64,000 nucleotides of DNA from Streptomyces sp. NBC_00271. Lineage in GTDB: Bacteria > Actinomycetota > Actinomycetes > Streptomycetales > Streptomycetaceae. The notes under the pieces were generated by a model. It was not told the DNA's origin and searched no databases. It saw only the letters and a list, made by a program, of their open reading frames with translations. The position numbers were made by a program, and so were the translations under genes. Positions 1 through 9,089 of this stretch are shown in pieces. Each line of letters begins with the position of its first letter. Position 1 is the stretch's first letter. The stretch covers positions 3,100,001 to 3,164,000 of the forward strand of contig NZ_CP108070.1 of the NCBI RefSeq assembly GCF_036178845.1, written 5' to 3'.

Positions 1-1
1 A

Positions 2-526
2 CAGGTGGCCGAGCACCTCCTGTCCCTGGGCCACCGCCGCTTCCTCCATCTGGCGGCGGACATCCCGTCCTGGACCTTCGAGGTACGCGCCCGGGAACTG
101 GCCAAACGCCTGTCCGAGGTCCCCGGCACGGACCTCCGCACGACCCGGGCCCCGATCTCCATCGAGGACGCGGTGGCCGCCGCGGGATCGGCCCTGGCCG
201 CCCCCGGCCCCCGCCCCACCGCCCTGGTCTGCGACGACGACAAACTGGCGGCAGGCGCCTACAAGGCGGCTCGCCGCCTGGGCCTGCGCATCCCCGAGGA
301 CCTCTCCGTCACGGGCCTGGACGACCTGGCCCTGGCCCAGGCCATCGACCCGGAGCTCACCACCGTCCGCCTGGACGCGGAACGCTTCGGCGAACGCGGC
401 ATGGAAGCCCTCCTGGCCGTCCTGGACGGCCGAACACCCCCCGTGGGCGACATCCCGGTGCAACTGGTCGTACGAGGCTCCACGGCCCCACCAGGCTCCC
501 CGCAGACCGCACGCCCCACGCAGTAG
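2..526 (+). CDS. LacI-family transcriptional regulator, C-terminal part (5' partial)
   Basis: The window opens inside this gene, so the N-terminal helix-turn-helix is not visible. The 174 or so residues present form the second half of a LacI/GalR periplasmic-binding-like effector domain. Diagnostic stretches are HLLSLGHRRFLHLA, ALVCDDDKLAAGAYKAARRLGL, the family-typical DLSVTGLDD, and LTTVRLDAERFGERGMEALL near the end. Such proteins repress sugar or nucleoside genes and release DNA on ligand binding; the ligand cannot be told from this fragment. The gene converges on the proteasome genes. The last codons are duplicated just past the stop (see the repeat at 504-543). Confidence 0.85.
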   Translation, partial: QVAEHLLSLGHRRFLHLAADIPSWTFEVRARELAKRLSEVPGTDLRTTRAPISIEDAVAAAGSALAAPGPRPTALVCDDDKLAAGAYKAARRLGLRIPEDLSVTGLDDLALAQAIDPELTTVRLDAERFGERGMEALLAVLDGRTPPVGDIPVQLVVRGSTAPPGSPQTARPTQ

Positions 527-570
527 ACCGCACGCCCCACGCACCCGCACCCGCACCCGCACCCGCACCC
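504..570. repeat. Direct repeat across the LacI stop codon plus CCGCAC hexamer array
   Basis: A 19-bp unit (AGACCGCACGCCCCACGCA) occurs at 504-522 and again at 525-543, straddling the TAG stop at 524-526. It runs straight into about five copies of a CCGCAC hexamer up to about 570. This looks like replication slippage at the 3' end of the gene. Confidence 0.85.
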
Positions 571-584
571 GCCGACACACGAAA

Positions 585-697
585 GGGGCCGTGCCGGAAC
601 ATCAAAGCCCGTCGCTCACGTCCGGATCTGGAAACGGCTCCCCACGGGGCGACCTCTGATCCGGCGGCGACGGGCTGATGTACCTACACGGCCCCGC
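585..697. terminator. Large imperfect inverted repeat between convergent genes
   Basis: The segment from about 585 to 628 is nearly the reverse complement of 657-697 (shared core AGCCCGTCGC / GCGACGGGCT, flanked by matching GGGGCCGTG and CACGGCCCC ends). It would fold into a hairpin with about 40-nt arms and mismatches. It lies between the LacI gene and prcA, which converge, so a bidirectional terminator is the simplest reading. Confidence 0.6.
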
Positions 698-738
698 CCC
701 ACCCACCGGCACCCGGCGGGCAGGGCGAAGACCAACGG

Positions 739-1485
739 TCACTCCTCGTCTTCGGCGTCCTCGGCCTCCGTGGCGGTCTCCGCGCCGCCCTCCTCCAGCA
801 GCCGGTCCAGCTGACGCCCGACGATCCGCCTGAACTTGCGCTGCTGCGGACGCGTACGGTCCAGGACCGCGACCTCCAGGCGCTCCGCGGGGATCTCCCG
901 CTCGCCCCCGTTCGGCTCCCGCGACAGCGACTGCACGGCCAGCTTCAGCGCCTCCGCCAGCGACATCCCGTCCTGGTGACGCTGGTCCAGGTAACTGCTG
1001 ATCTGCTCGGCATTGCCACCCACCGCGACGGATCCGTGCTCGTCCACGATGGACCCGTCGTGCGGCAGCCGATAGATCTGGTCGCCTTCGGGGGTCTCCC
1101 CCACCTCGGCGACAACGAGCTCCACCTCGTACGGCTTCTCGGCAGCCGAGGAGAAGATCGTGCCCAGCGTCTGTGCGTACACATTCGCCAGACCGCGGGC
1201 GGTCACATCATCACGGTCATAGGTGTAACCCCGCAGATCGGCATAGCGCACGCCACCGATCCGCAGATTCTCGTATTCGTTGTACTTGCCGGCGGCCGCG
1301 AAGCCGATCCGGTCGTAGATCTCGCTGAACTTGTGCAGCGCACGGGACGGGTTCTCGCCGACGAACACAATGCCGTCGGCGTACTGCAGCACAACGAGGC
1401 TGCGACCGCGGGCGATGCCCTTACGGGCGTATTCCGCCCGGTCGGCCATGGCCTGCTGGGGTGAGACATAGAACGGCGTCGACAC
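739..1485 (-). CDS. prcA: 20S proteasome alpha subunit PrcA
   Basis: This encodes a 248-residue alpha-type proteasome subunit, the usual actinobacterial length. It begins [22 protein letters not shown], typical of the alpha N-terminal gate region, and keeps [21 protein letters not shown] in place of a catalytic threonine. Alpha subunits are non-proteolytic; seven form each outer ring of the 20S barrel and dock the ARC ATPase. The tail is acidic (AEDAEDEE). The start is a GTG at 1483-1485 preceded by AAAGGGA. It lies 58 bp after prcB on the same strand, so the two are surely co-transcribed. Confidence 0.97.
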   Translation of the reverse strand: MSTPFYVSPQQAMADRAEYARKGIARGRSLVVLQYADGIVFVGENPSRALHKFSEIYDRIGFAAAGKYNEYENLRIGGVRYADLRGYTYDRDDVTARGLANVYAQTLGTIFSSAAEKPYEVELVVAEVGETPEGDQIYRLPHDGSIVDEHGSVAVGGNAEQISSYLDQRHQDGMSLAEALKLAVQSLSREPNGGEREIPAERLEVAVLDRTRPQQRKFRRIVGRQLDRLLEEGGAETATEAEDAEDEE

Positions 1486-1543
1486 CGGTTATCCGTCCCT
1501 TTCTGTCGAAGTCACTGGGTCACCTTGGCAAAAGGAGCCGAGC

Positions 1544-2389
1544 TCAGAGCAGCGCGGCCCGCGGACCGTCCGGCTGCTCCAGACGCCGCTCCAGAATCGC
1601 GCGGGCGATGTCGGAGGACTCGTCGTCGGTGAGCCTGCGGAAGCCGTCCTCGGTGATCACGGTGACGATCGGGTAGATCCGGCGGGCGACGTCGGGACCA
1701 CCGGTCGCCGAGTCGTCGTCGGCCGCGTCGTACAGCGCCTGGATGACGAGGGTCGTGGCCTGCTCTTCGGTCAGGTCGTCGCGGTAGAGCTTCTTCATGG
1801 CACCGCGCGCGAAGATCGAGCCGGAGCCGGTGGAGGCGTAGCCCTGCTCCTCGGAGCGGCCGCCGGTGACGTCGTAGGAGAAGATGCGGCCCTTGTCGCG
1901 GTCCACGTCGAAACCCGCGAAGAGAGGAACCACGGCGAGGCCCTGCATGGCCATGCCGAGGTTGGAACGGATCATGGTGGAGAGCCGGTTCGCCTTGCCC
2001 TCCAGGGAGAGCGTGGTGCCCTCCACCTTCTCGAAGTGCTCCAGCTCCAGCTGGAACAGCTTGACCATCTCGACGGCCAGACCGGCCGTACCGGCGATGC
2101 CCACCGCCGAGTACTCGTCGGCCGGGAAGACCTTCTCGATGTCGCGCTGAGCGATCATGTTGCCCATGGTGGCCCGGCGGTCGCCGGCGAGGACGACCCC
2201 GCCGGGGAACGTGACGGCGACGATGGTCGTGCCGTGCGGGGCCTCGATCACGCCCTGGACGGGCGGCAGCTGCCGCTTGCCCGGCAGCATCTCCGGCTGG
2301 TGCTCGGACAGGAAGTCCATGAAGGACGACGACCCGGGCGTCAGGAAGGCAGCCGGTAGACGCCCGGTGCTACGAGTGTTGGCTTCCAC
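1544..2389 (-). CDS. prcB: 20S proteasome beta subunit PrcB
   Basis: This is the 281-residue precursor of the catalytic proteasome subunit. Residues 1-53 are a propeptide. The Gly53-Thr54 junction in [11 protein letters not shown] is the autocatalytic cleavage site, leaving Thr54 as the N-terminal nucleophile. The following [20 protein letters not shown] block carries the Asp and Arg residues of the active-site region, and [15 protein letters not shown] is a conserved late motif. Seven mature copies form each inner ring. Translation starts at a GTG with GGAAGG upstream. The gene precedes prcA and overlaps the 3' end of a small endonuclease VII-like remnant by 49 bp. Confidence 0.97.
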   Translation of the reverse strand: MEANTRSTGRLPAAFLTPGSSSFMDFLSEHQPEMLPGKRQLPPVQGVIEAPHGTTIVAVTFPGGVVLAGDRRATMGNMIAQRDIEKVFPADEYSAVGIAGTAGLAVEMVKLFQLELEHFEKVEGTTLSLEGKANRLSTMIRSNLGMAMQGLAVVPLFAGFDVDRDKGRIFSYDVTGGRSEEQGYASTGSGSIFARGAMKKLYRDDLTEEQATTLVIQALYDAADDDSATGGPDVARRIYPIVTVITEDGFRRLTDDESSDIARAILERRLEQPDGPRAALL

Positions 2390-2559
2390 GGGGATCCTTC
2401 CAAGTAGGCGGCAGCCCGACGAACAGCGTCGGGATCATCTCCCAACTTGCCGATGGCCGAATTGCAGTTGAAGCACGGTACGCCACGGACCCTACCCGTC
2501 TCGTGGCGTTGATCCACATGAACTGCGGGACCTTTCAAACCGATCCCGCAGAGCCCCAT
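2341..2559 (-). pseudogene. Endonuclease VII-like remnant upstream of prcB
   Basis: The 72-residue frame contains a recognisable recombination endonuclease VII C-terminus: HETGRVRG, CFNCNSAIG, then [20 protein letters not shown]. In intact homologues the zinc and active-site half reads roughly C-x2-C...HVDHCHETG. Here the second Cys is lost (LCGIG) and the segment reads HVDQRHETG, losing a His and a Cys. Upstream the frame closes at 2584-2586 after a short DQGGSSSS, and no intact N-terminal half was found. The 3' end overlaps prcB by 49 bp. I read it as a decayed gene whose C-terminal frame persists; a short expressed peptide cannot be excluded. Confidence 0.6.
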
Positions 2560-2784
2560 TGATGACGAGGAGCCGCCTTGATCTCACGGGGCCCTTCGAT
2601 CTCACAGAGCCCTTTGATCACGCACAGCCCCATGGAGGAGGCGACACCCTTTCGAACGCCGGGCATCGCCGACGAAGACTGCCCGCGGCCCGGTCTCCCG
2701 TCACCGCGAGCAGCACTTCACGCCCAGCCCTTCCGGCGCTCAGTCGCCCCCGAGTAAGGCCTTCGAATCGAAGGGGAAAGTGGC
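2560..2784. other. Intergenic remnant region between pup and prcB
   Basis: This gap holds no intact gene. Read on the minus strand it has three imperfect copies of a GGGCTCTGTGAGATC-like unit (about 2550-2640), just where the N-terminal half of the endonuclease VII remnant should lie. It probably also holds the prcB promoter, but no convincing -35/-10 pair was seen. Confidence 0.4.
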
Positions 2785-3003
2785 CTACTGGCCACCCTTC
2801 TGAACGAAGCTTCGCACGAAGTCCTCGGCATTTTCCTCGAGTACGTCGTCGATCTCGTCCAGAACCGAGTCGACGTCGTCGCTCAGCTTCTCCTGGCGTT
2901 CCTTGAGGTCGTCCGATACCTGCGCGTCCTGCGCCTGCTCCTCGACCTCCTCGGTGGAACGCGTCGCCTTCTGCTGTCCGCCGCCGGTGTCCTTGGTCGC
3001 CAT
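2785..3003 (-). CDS. pup: Prokaryotic ubiquitin-like protein Pup
   Basis: Pup is the 72-residue disordered tag that is joined through its C-terminus to lysines of target proteins, marking them for the ARC-20S proteasome. The sequence starts MATKDTGGGQQK, has the conserved DDVDSVLDEIDDVLEENAEDFV segment (acidic, coiled-coil forming, bound by the ATPase) and ends in Gly-Gly-Gln. The terminal Gln means Dop must deamidate it to Glu before ligation. The ATG at 3003 is preferred over the upstream GTG at 3012 because GGTGAGG sits at the right distance. It lies between dop and prcB. The ligase PafA is not in this window. Confidence 0.97.
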   Translation of the reverse strand: MATKDTGGGQQKATRSTEEVEEQAQDAQVSDDLKERQEKLSDDVDSVLDEIDDVLEENAEDFVRSFVQKGGQ

Positions 3004-3081
3004 AACCCTCACCCCGCTCGGTTCGACGTTCTTGATCAGACCCTACAAGCAGGGTCCGACATCGGCCCCGCAGTTGCTACA

Positions 3082-3115
3082 ACGTCCGGGAGCCACCTCG
3101 ATGATTCCCGGACGT
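3082..3115. terminator. Hairpin between dop and pup
   Basis: ACGTCCGGGA (3082-3091) pairs with TCCCGGACGT (3106-3115), and a smaller GACCCT/AGGGTC hairpin lies at 3039-3056. There is no clear U-run. It may be a partial terminator or attenuator separating dop from pup expression, or an mRNA processing structure. Confidence 0.5.
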
Positions 3116-3169
3116 CGCGTCTTTCCACCCCGTTGTGCCGCCCGGGCTCCTACGCCCCTGGCGGCCCGG

Positions 3170-4681
3170 TCAGCCGCCTGACAGGACCCTGACCAGGTCT
3201 TCCGCCGTACGGCAGCGGTCGAGGAGCTCCTTGACGTGATTACGCGTTCCGCGAAGCGGCTCCAGGGTTGGGACGCGCTGAAGCGAGTCCCGGCCCGGCA
3301 GATCGAAGATCACCGAGTCCCAGGAGGCCGCCGCCACATCGTCCGCGTACTGCTCCAGACAGCGCCCGCGGAAGTACGCACGGGTGTCCTCGGGCGGCTT
3401 CGTACGGGCCCGCTCGACGTCCCGCTCGTCCAGGAGCCGCTTCATCTTGCCGCGCGCCGCCAGACGGTTGTACAGGCCCTTCTCGGCCCGTACGTCGGCG
3501 TACTGGAGGTCGACCAGGTGCAGCCGTGCCGCGTCCCAGTCGAGGCCGTCACGGCGCCGGTAGCCCTCCATGAGCTCCCGCTTGGCGACCCAGTCGAGCT
3601 CCCCTGAGAGGCTCATCGGGTCGTTCTCCAGGCGGTTGAGAGTGTCCTCCCAGCGGACCAGGACGTCCTTGGTCTGGTCGTCGGCGTCCGCCCCGAAGCG
3701 TTCCTCCACGTATTTGCGCGACAGCTCGAAGTACTCCATCTGGAGCTGCACCGCGGTCAGCGTGCGACCGCTGCGCAGCGTGACGAGCCGCTTCAGCGTG
3801 GGGTCGTGCGAGACCTGGTGCAGCGTGCGCACGGGCTGGTCGACGGCCAGGTCGACGGCGATGAAGCCGTCCTCGATCATGGACAGGACCAGGGCGGTCG
3901 TGCCCAGCTTGAGATAGGTCGAGATCTCCGACAGGTTCGCGTCACCGATGATCACGTGCAGCCTGCGGTACTTCTCGGCGTCCGCGTGCGGCTCGTCGCG
4001 GGTGTTGATGATGGGGCGCTTGAGCGTGGTCTCGAGGCCCACCTCGACCTCGAAGTAGTCCGCGCGCTGACTGAGCTGGAAGCCGTGCTCGTGCCCGTCC
4101 TGGCCGATACCGACGCGGCCCGCTCCGGTGACGACCTGGCGTGAGACGAAGAACGGCGTGAGGTGGCGCACGATGTCCGAGAAGGGGGTCTCCCGCTTCA
4201 TCAGGTAGTTCTCGTGCGTCCCGTACGAGGCGCCCTTGTTGTCGGTGTTGTTCTTGTAGAGGTGGATCGGCTGGGCGCCGGGGAGCTGGGCCGCGCGCTC
4301 CGCGGCCTCCGCCATGATGCGCTCGCCGGCCTTGTCCCACAGGACGGCGTCCCACGGGTTGGTGACCTCGGGAGCGCTGTACTCCGGGTGCGCGTGGTCC
4401 ACGTACAGCCGTGCGCCATTGGTGAGGATGACATTGGCCAGGCCGATGTCCTCGTCGGTGAGCTGGCTGGAGTCGGCGGCCTCGCGGGCGAGGTCGAAGC
4501 CTCGCGCGTCCCGCAGCGGGTTCTCCTCCTCGAAATCCCAGCGGGCGCGGCGCGCCCGGTGCATCGCCGCCGCGTACGCGTTGACGATCTGGGACGAGGT
4601 GAGCATGGCATTGGCGTTGGGGTGGCCGGGGACGGAGATCCCGTACTCCGTCTCGATGCCCATTACTCGCCGTACGGTCAT
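3170..4681 (-). CDS. dop: Pup deamidase/depupylase Dop
   Basis: This 503-residue enzyme belongs to the glutamine synthetase-like Pup ligase/deamidase fold. It converts the C-terminal Gln of Pup to Glu and also removes Pup from substrates. The nucleotide and metal motif MGIETEYGI is at the extreme N-terminus (residues 7-15). Other family blocks include [33 protein letters not shown] and [17 protein letters not shown]. Length and position beside pup favour Dop over its paralogue PafA. The ATG at 4681 follows AAGGAGGG at good spacing. The gene lies between arc and pup on the same strand. Confidence 0.95.
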   Translation of the reverse strand: MTVRRVMGIETEYGISVPGHPNANAMLTSSQIVNAYAAAMHRARRARWDFEEENPLRDARGFDLAREAADSSQLTDEDIGLANVILTNGARLYVDHAHPEYSAPEVTNPWDAVLWDKAGERIMAEAAERAAQLPGAQPIHLYKNNTDNKGASYGTHENYLMKRETPFSDIVRHLTPFFVSRQVVTGAGRVGIGQDGHEHGFQLSQRADYFEVEVGLETTLKRPIINTRDEPHADAEKYRRLHVIIGDANLSEISTYLKLGTTALVLSMIEDGFIAVDLAVDQPVRTLHQVSHDPTLKRLVTLRSGRTLTAVQLQMEYFELSRKYVEERFGADADDQTKDVLVRWEDTLNRLENDPMSLSGELDWVAKRELMEGYRRRDGLDWDAARLHLVDLQYADVRAEKGLYNRLAARGKMKRLLDERDVERARTKPPEDTRAYFRGRCLEQYADDVAAASWDSVIFDLPGRDSLQRVPTLEPLRGTRNHVKELLDRCRTAEDLVRVLSGG

Positions 4682-4872
4682 GCGGCCCTCCTTGCCCGGC
4701 GGCGCCCTCGGTCGGGGGCGCTGCTCAAGTACCGCTGGTGCTCCGGTGCGTGTGCGGTGCCCGTCCCCGCAACGCGCGACTCGGCGGTACGAAAGAGCCT
4801 AGAACGCCTCTGCGCTGGTGGGGAGATCATTTGCGTCATTGCTCTGCTCCAGCCGTGCCCCGGAAAGCAGTC

Positions 4873-4905
4873 GGCTGCGGGTACCCGTGGAGGGCACCCG
4901 CAGCC
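4873..4905 (-). terminator. Terminator downstream of arc
   Basis: GGCTGCGGGT (4873-4882) and ACCCGCAGCC (4896-4905) form a perfect 10-bp stem about 10 nt beyond the arc stop codon on the minus strand. It suggests that dop has its own promoter. Confidence 0.75.
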
Positions 4906-4915
4906 GCCCTGTCTT

Positions 4916-6682
4916 TTACAGGTACTGCCCGGTGTTCGCCACCGTGTCGATGGAGCGTCCGGTGTCCGCACCCTGCTTTCCGGTGACGAGCGTACGGATG
5001 TAAACGATCCGTTCGCCCTTCTTTCCGGAGATTCGGGCCCAGTCGTCCGGGTTGGTGGTGTTCGGCAGGTCCTCGTTCTCCTTGAACTCGTCCACGCACG
5101 CCTGGAGGAGGTGGGAGACCCGAAGGCCCTTCTGGTTCTGCTCGAGGAAGGCCTTGATCGCTGCCTTCTTGGCGCGGCCGACGATGTTCTCGATCATGGC
5201 GCCCGAGTTGAAGTCCTTGAAGTACAGGACTTCCTTGTCGCCGTTGGCGTAGGTGACCTCGAGGAAGCGGTTTTCCTCGGACTCGGCGTACATCTGTTCC
5301 ACAGCGGTCTGGATCATGCCGTGGACGGTGGCCGCCCGGTCCCCGCCGTGCTCTCCGAGGTCGTCGGAGTGCAGCGGGAGGCGTTGTGTGAGGTACTTGG
5401 CGAAGATGTCCTTGGCGGCCTCGGCGTCCGGGCGCTCGATCTTGATCTTCACATCGAGTCGTCCGGGGCGCAGGATCGCGGGGTCGATCATGTCCTCGCG
5501 GTTCGAGGCGCCGATCACGACCACGTTCTCCAGGCCTTCCACGCCGTCGATCTCGGCGAGCAGCTGGGGGACGATGGTGTTCTCCACGTCCGAGCTGACG
5601 CCCGATCCACGGGTGCGGAAGAGGGACTCCATCTCGTCGAAGAAGACGATGACGGGGGTGCCCTCGCTGGCCTTCTCACGAGCACGCTGGAAGACGAGGC
5701 GGATCTGCCGCTCGGTCTCGCCGACGTACTTGTTCAGGAGCTCGGGGCCCTTGATGTTGAGGAAGAAGCTCTTTCCGGTGGCCTGGCCGGTGACCTCGGC
5801 GACCTTCTTGGCCAGCGAGTTGGCGACCGCCTTGGCGATGAGCGTCTTACCGCATCCGGGAGGCCCGTAGAGCAGCACACCCTTGGGCGGCCGCAGTTCG
5901 TGCTCCTTGAAGAGGTCGGGGTAGAGGTAGGGGAGCTCGACCGCGTCGCGGATCAGTTCGATCTGGTTTCCCAGGCCGCCGATCTGCTCGTAGCCGATGT
6001 CCGGCACCTCTTCGAGGACGAGCTCCTCGACCTCGCTCTTGGGGACAACTTCGTAGACATAGCCGGAGCGGGGTTCGAGAAGCAGGGCATCGCCGGGACG
6101 GATGACGACGTCCAGGAGCGGCTCGGCGAGCCGTACCACCCGTTCCTCGTCGGTGTGTCCCTGCACCAGGGCGCGTTCGCCGTCCTCGAGGATCTCCTTG
6201 AGGGTGACGATGTCGCCGACGCTCTCGTACTCCATGGCCTCGACCACGTTGAGGGCTTCGTTGAGCATCACTTCCTGGCCGCGCCTGAGCTCCTCGAGCT
6301 CCACGCTGGGGCTGACGTTCACCCGGAGCTTGCGGCCCCCGGTGAAGATGTCCGCCGTGCCGTCCTCGTTCGCCACGAGGAAGACACCGAAGCCTGCCGG
6401 TGGCTGCGCCAGCCGGTCGACCTCTTCCTTGAGGGCCACGATCTGGTCGCGGGCCTCACGGAGCGTGTTGGCGAGCCGCTCGTTCTGTGCGGACACGCCG
6501 GCCAGGTTGGTCTGCAGCTCGACGATCCGCTCTTCGAGAATCCTCGTGTGCCGCGGAGAGTCGGCGAGCTTGCGTCGCAGGACGGCGATCTCCTGCTCAA
6601 GGTAGGCAACCTGCCCGGCAGGGTCATCGGACCCTCGTCCCGGGCGGATGCCGCGGTTCATGTCGTCGTCGTGGGCTGCCAC
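4916..6682 (-). CDS. arc: Proteasome-associated AAA+ ATPase ARC/Mpa
   Basis: This is the ring-shaped unfoldase that captures pupylated proteins and feeds them into the 20S core. An N-terminal coiled coil (about residues 25-95, heptads such as [13 protein letters not shown]) binds Pup. It is followed by an OB-fold inter-domain and one AAA module with Walker A GPPGCGKT (about residue 275), Walker [10 protein letters not shown] and the second region [18 protein letters not shown]. The C-terminus GQYL is the docking tail that inserts into the alpha ring. The GTG at 6682 is chosen because GGAGGTGAGG precedes it; this gives 588 residues, the expected size. An upstream TTG at 6700 is possible. Confidence 0.96.
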   Translation of the reverse strand: MAAHDDDMNRGIRPGRGSDDPAGQVAYLEQEIAVLRRKLADSPRHTRILEERIVELQTNLAGVSAQNERLANTLREARDQIVALKEEVDRLAQPPAGFGVFLVANEDGTADIFTGGRKLRVNVSPSVELEELRRGQEVMLNEALNVVEAMEYESVGDIVTLKEILEDGERALVQGHTDEERVVRLAEPLLDVVIRPGDALLLEPRSGYVYEVVPKSEVEELVLEEVPDIGYEQIGGLGNQIELIRDAVELPYLYPDLFKEHELRPPKGVLLYGPPGCGKTLIAKAVANSLAKKVAEVTGQATGKSFFLNIKGPELLNKYVGETERQIRLVFQRAREKASEGTPVIVFFDEMESLFRTRGSGVSSDVENTIVPQLLAEIDGVEGLENVVVIGASNREDMIDPAILRPGRLDVKIKIERPDAEAAKDIFAKYLTQRLPLHSDDLGEHGGDRAATVHGMIQTAVEQMYAESEENRFLEVTYANGDKEVLYFKDFNSGAMIENIVGRAKKAAIKAFLEQNQKGLRVSHLLQACVDEFKENEDLPNTTNPDDWARISGKKGERIVYIRTLVTGKQGADTGRSIDTVANTGQYL

Positions 6683-6935
6683 GGTCCTCACCTCCTCCAA
6701 GGGGAGCTGGACGCTTCCAGACCCTACCTGGGTGGGTGTCGATTGAAACCCCTAGATCACAAAGACTGTCGAGGTGTGTCCGATCTTCACCCTTGCGCTC
6801 TCCCTCACGCCAGGGGAATACCCACCGAACACGGTCGGGAAGCGGGCGGAGGTAGGGTCGACGTGTTCAACACCCGTCAGAGCTGGCCCGATTCCCCAGT
6901 CTTCGGATCGCTCGACGCAGGAAACGGCAGGAGAA

Positions 6936-7241
6936 ATGACCGTGCAGCAGGAGGCCCCAGGCGACAGCGAGGCTCTCGAAGTCTGGATCGACCAGGATCT
7001 CTGTACCGGAGACGGTATCTGCGCCCAGTACGCGCCGGAGGTCTTCGAGCTGGACATCGACGGTCTGGCCTATGTGAAGAGCGCCGAGGACGAGCTCCTG
7101 CAGGCCCCGGGCGCCACAACGCCCGTACCGCTGACGCTTCTGCGGGATGTCGCCGACTCCGCGAAGGAGTGCCCCGGCGACTGCATCCACGTACGTCGAG
7201 TTTCGGACAGGGTCGAGGTCTACGGTCCCGACGCGGAGTGA
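6936..7241 (+). CDS. Small ferredoxin, 3Fe-4S/4Fe-4S type
   Basis: This 101-residue protein has the bacterial ferredoxin pattern. DQDLCTGDGICAQYAPEVFELD supplies two cysteines, and CPGDCIHV near the C-terminus supplies the cluster cysteine followed by Pro. The first motif has Gly-Asp where a further ligand would sit in a classical 4Fe-4S CxxCxxC site, so a 3Fe-4S cluster or an exchangeable cluster is likely. Such ferredoxins donate electrons to cytochromes P450 or other oxidoreductases; no P450 is nearby. The ATG at 6936 follows GCAGGAG. It is transcribed divergently from arc across about 250 bp. Confidence 0.85.
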   Translation: MTVQQEAPGDSEALEVWIDQDLCTGDGICAQYAPEVFELDIDGLAYVKSAEDELLQAPGATTPVPLTLLRDVADSAKECPGDCIHVRRVSDRVEVYGPDAE

Positions 7242-7256
7242 CCCGAAGGGCACTCC
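7235..7256. terminator. Hairpin between convergent genes
   Basis: GGAGTGaCCC (7235-7244) pairs with GGGcACTCC (7248-7256) around a GAA loop. It overlaps the ferredoxin stop codon and lies just before the end of the convergent secreted-protein gene. Confidence 0.55.
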
Positions 7257-7289
7257 ACGTCACGACATGTCTCTTTTCTCACACGCTTC

Positions 7290-7868
7290 TCATGCGTTCT
7301 GGGCCCCGGAGGGTGTCGAGCGGATGAACGTGCCGTTCTTCCACTGCCACTTGGCCTGCTCCTTCACGTCCGGGCAGCAACTCGGCACGTCGGCAGAGGA
7401 GTAGCCGAGCAGGGTCGCCGTGACGGCGCCGTCACGCACCGCGAAGTCGGTGACGTTGAGGCGGTCCTTCGGGTCGATCAGGGTGGCCACGACGCGGGGC
7501 TTCTTGGCCCCCGACCCGCCCTGGGTGAGGACGTAGACGCCGTTGGGCGGGGTGCCGATGCCCGCGTCGCAGCGGACGACGGCCACCGTCTCCGGGCTGC
7601 CGTCGCCGTCGAGGTCTCCGGACGCCTTCTTCTGCACGAGGACCTTGACGGGCCCGCACTCGATCGGGAACGTGACGCCCGCGGGATCCGGGGGCGCCGT
7701 CACGGCCGGGGCGGACTTGGCCCCGGGACCGGGCTGGGCCGCCGTCGCGGAGCCGGGCTGGAGGACCGAGGAGAGGGCGACGACTCCCGCCAGGGCGGTG
7801 GCCGTGGCGAGCCAGTGGATGGGGCGGGTGTGGGTGTGCGCCAGTTCAGGGACGACGGATTGCTGCAC
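7290..7868 (-). CDS. Secreted protein with a calcium-binding-like DxDGDG motif
   Basis: The 192-residue product has an N-terminal hydrophobic stretch (ATATALAGVVALSSVL, about residues 18-33) followed by a Pro/Ala-rich linker, so it is probably exported or membrane-anchored. The body contains GDLDGDGSPETVAVVRCDAG, a VCBS/FG-GAP-like acidic loop, and CGPVKVLVQKK. Two Cys in SCCPD and others in the body may form disulfides. I do not recognise a specific family. The GTG at 7868 is chosen because AGGAG lies about 9 nt upstream; an upstream ATG at about 7919 lacks a ribosome site. It follows trmI on the same strand. Confidence 0.65.
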   Translation of the reverse strand: MQQSVVPELAHTHTRPIHWLATATALAGVVALSSVLQPGSATAAQPGPGAKSAPAVTAPPDPAGVTFPIECGPVKVLVQKKASGDLDGDGSPETVAVVRCDAGIGTPPNGVYVLTQGGSGAKKPRVVATLIDPKDRLNVTDFAVRDGAVTATLLGYSSADVPSCCPDVKEQAKWQWKNGTFIRSTPSGAQNA

Positions 7869-8134
7869 TAGGAGCGTCTCCTGGGAGGGCCGTGACGGTG
7901 GGGGTGGGGTGGCCAGCATGGTGCCACACGTCACAGTGGGGTGGAACGGCGGGGTCCGGACTTCTGGCGGCGCGTCAACGCGGGACGTCAACGGAAAGGG
8001 CTTGCGGCGGAGTTGCCCACCTGTTCCGGGGCCCCCGTGCGGGAACGCACCGCGGCCGAGCTCCGGAGTGCTTCCGGGAACTCGGCCACAGGTGTGGTGC
8101 GTTGAGTACGTCGACGGCGTGGGCGCCGCTCGGG

Positions 8135-9037
8135 TCAGCGGCCTGAGCCGCCGTCGGCGTTCGGGCCGGTGTAGTCGTCGCCGTACGCGCCCTTGGCCGG
8201 GCGGCGGCGGCGCATGGGCGGCTCGACGCCGTCCGCGAGGCGGCGGGCGGTGAGCAGGAAGCCGGTGTGGCCGATCATCCGGTGGTCCGGACGGACCGCC
8301 AGGCCCTCGACGTGCCAGTTGCGGATCATCGACTCCCACGCGGTCGGCTCGTTGAAGGAACCGATCTCACGGATGGACTCGACGGTCCGCGCGAGCTGGG
8401 TGGTGGTGGCGACGTAGCAGCACAGGATGCCGCCGGGGACCAGCGCCTTGGAGACGGCCTCCAGGCACTCCCAGGGCGCGAGCATGTCGAGGATGACGCG
8501 GTCGACATCGGTGTCGGACAGGTTGTCCTGGAGGTCGCCGACGGTGAGCTGCCAGGCGGGGTGCGGACCGCCGAAGTAGCGCTCCACGTTCTGCTGGGCG
8601 ATCTCCGCGAAGTCCTCGCGGCGCTCATAGGAGTGGAGCATGCCCTGGTCGCCGATGGCGCGCAGCAGGAAGCTGCTGAGCGAGCCGGAGCCCACGCCCG
8701 CTTCCACGACGCGCGCGCCGGGGAAGATGTCGGCGAAGGCCAGGATCTGCCCCGCGTCCTTGGGGTAGACCACGGCGGCGCCGCGGGGCATGGACAGGAC
8801 GTAGTCGGGGAGCAGGGGGCGCAGCGCGAGATAGGCGACGTTCCCCGTGGTGCGGACAACGCTGCCCTCGGGAGCGCCGATCAGCTCGTCGTGGGGGAAG
8901 GAACCCTTGTGGGTGTGGAAGTTCTTCCCGGCCTCGAGCGTGAACGTGTAGTGGCGGCCCTTGGGGTCGGTCAGCTGAACCTGGTCCCCGACCTTGAAGG
9001 GCCCGCGTCTGCGGGCGGCACCGGTCGGTTCGGACAT
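8135..9037 (-). CDS. trmI: tRNA (adenine-58-N1)-methyltransferase TrmI
   Basis: This 300-residue class I SAM-dependent methyltransferase makes m1A58 in the T-loop of tRNA as a homotetramer. The SAM-binding motif is VVEAGVGSGSLSSFLL (about residues 108-123). The N-terminal beta domain carries GRHYTFTLEAGKNFHTHKGSFPHDELIG, and the downstream acidic motif VDRVILDMLAPWECLE holds the catalytic Asp region. The C-terminus is Arg-rich and disordered. The homologue occupies the same place beside the proteasome cluster in mycobacteria. It lies 52 bp beyond the M50 protease gene on the same strand, so co-transcription is likely. Confidence 0.93.
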   Translation of the reverse strand: MSEPTGAARRRGPFKVGDQVQLTDPKGRHYTFTLEAGKNFHTHKGSFPHDELIGAPEGSVVRTTGNVAYLALRPLLPDYVLSMPRGAAVVYPKDAGQILAFADIFPGARVVEAGVGSGSLSSFLLRAIGDQGMLHSYERREDFAEIAQQNVERYFGGPHPAWQLTVGDLQDNLSDTDVDRVILDMLAPWECLEAVSKALVPGGILCCYVATTTQLARTVESIREIGSFNEPTAWESMIRNWHVEGLAVRPDHRMIGHTGFLLTARRLADGVEPPMRRRRPAKGAYGDDYTGPNADGGSGR

Positions 9038-9089
9038 GTGACCAGCCTACCGGTCCCTGCGCGGGGCGCCGACCACGTTCGGGCCGCGC

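Noticed and set aside
4163..7327. 1054-codon plus-strand frame covering dop, arc and the ferredoxin region
   Set aside because: It is an antisense shadow of dop and arc, both of which have clear family motifs.
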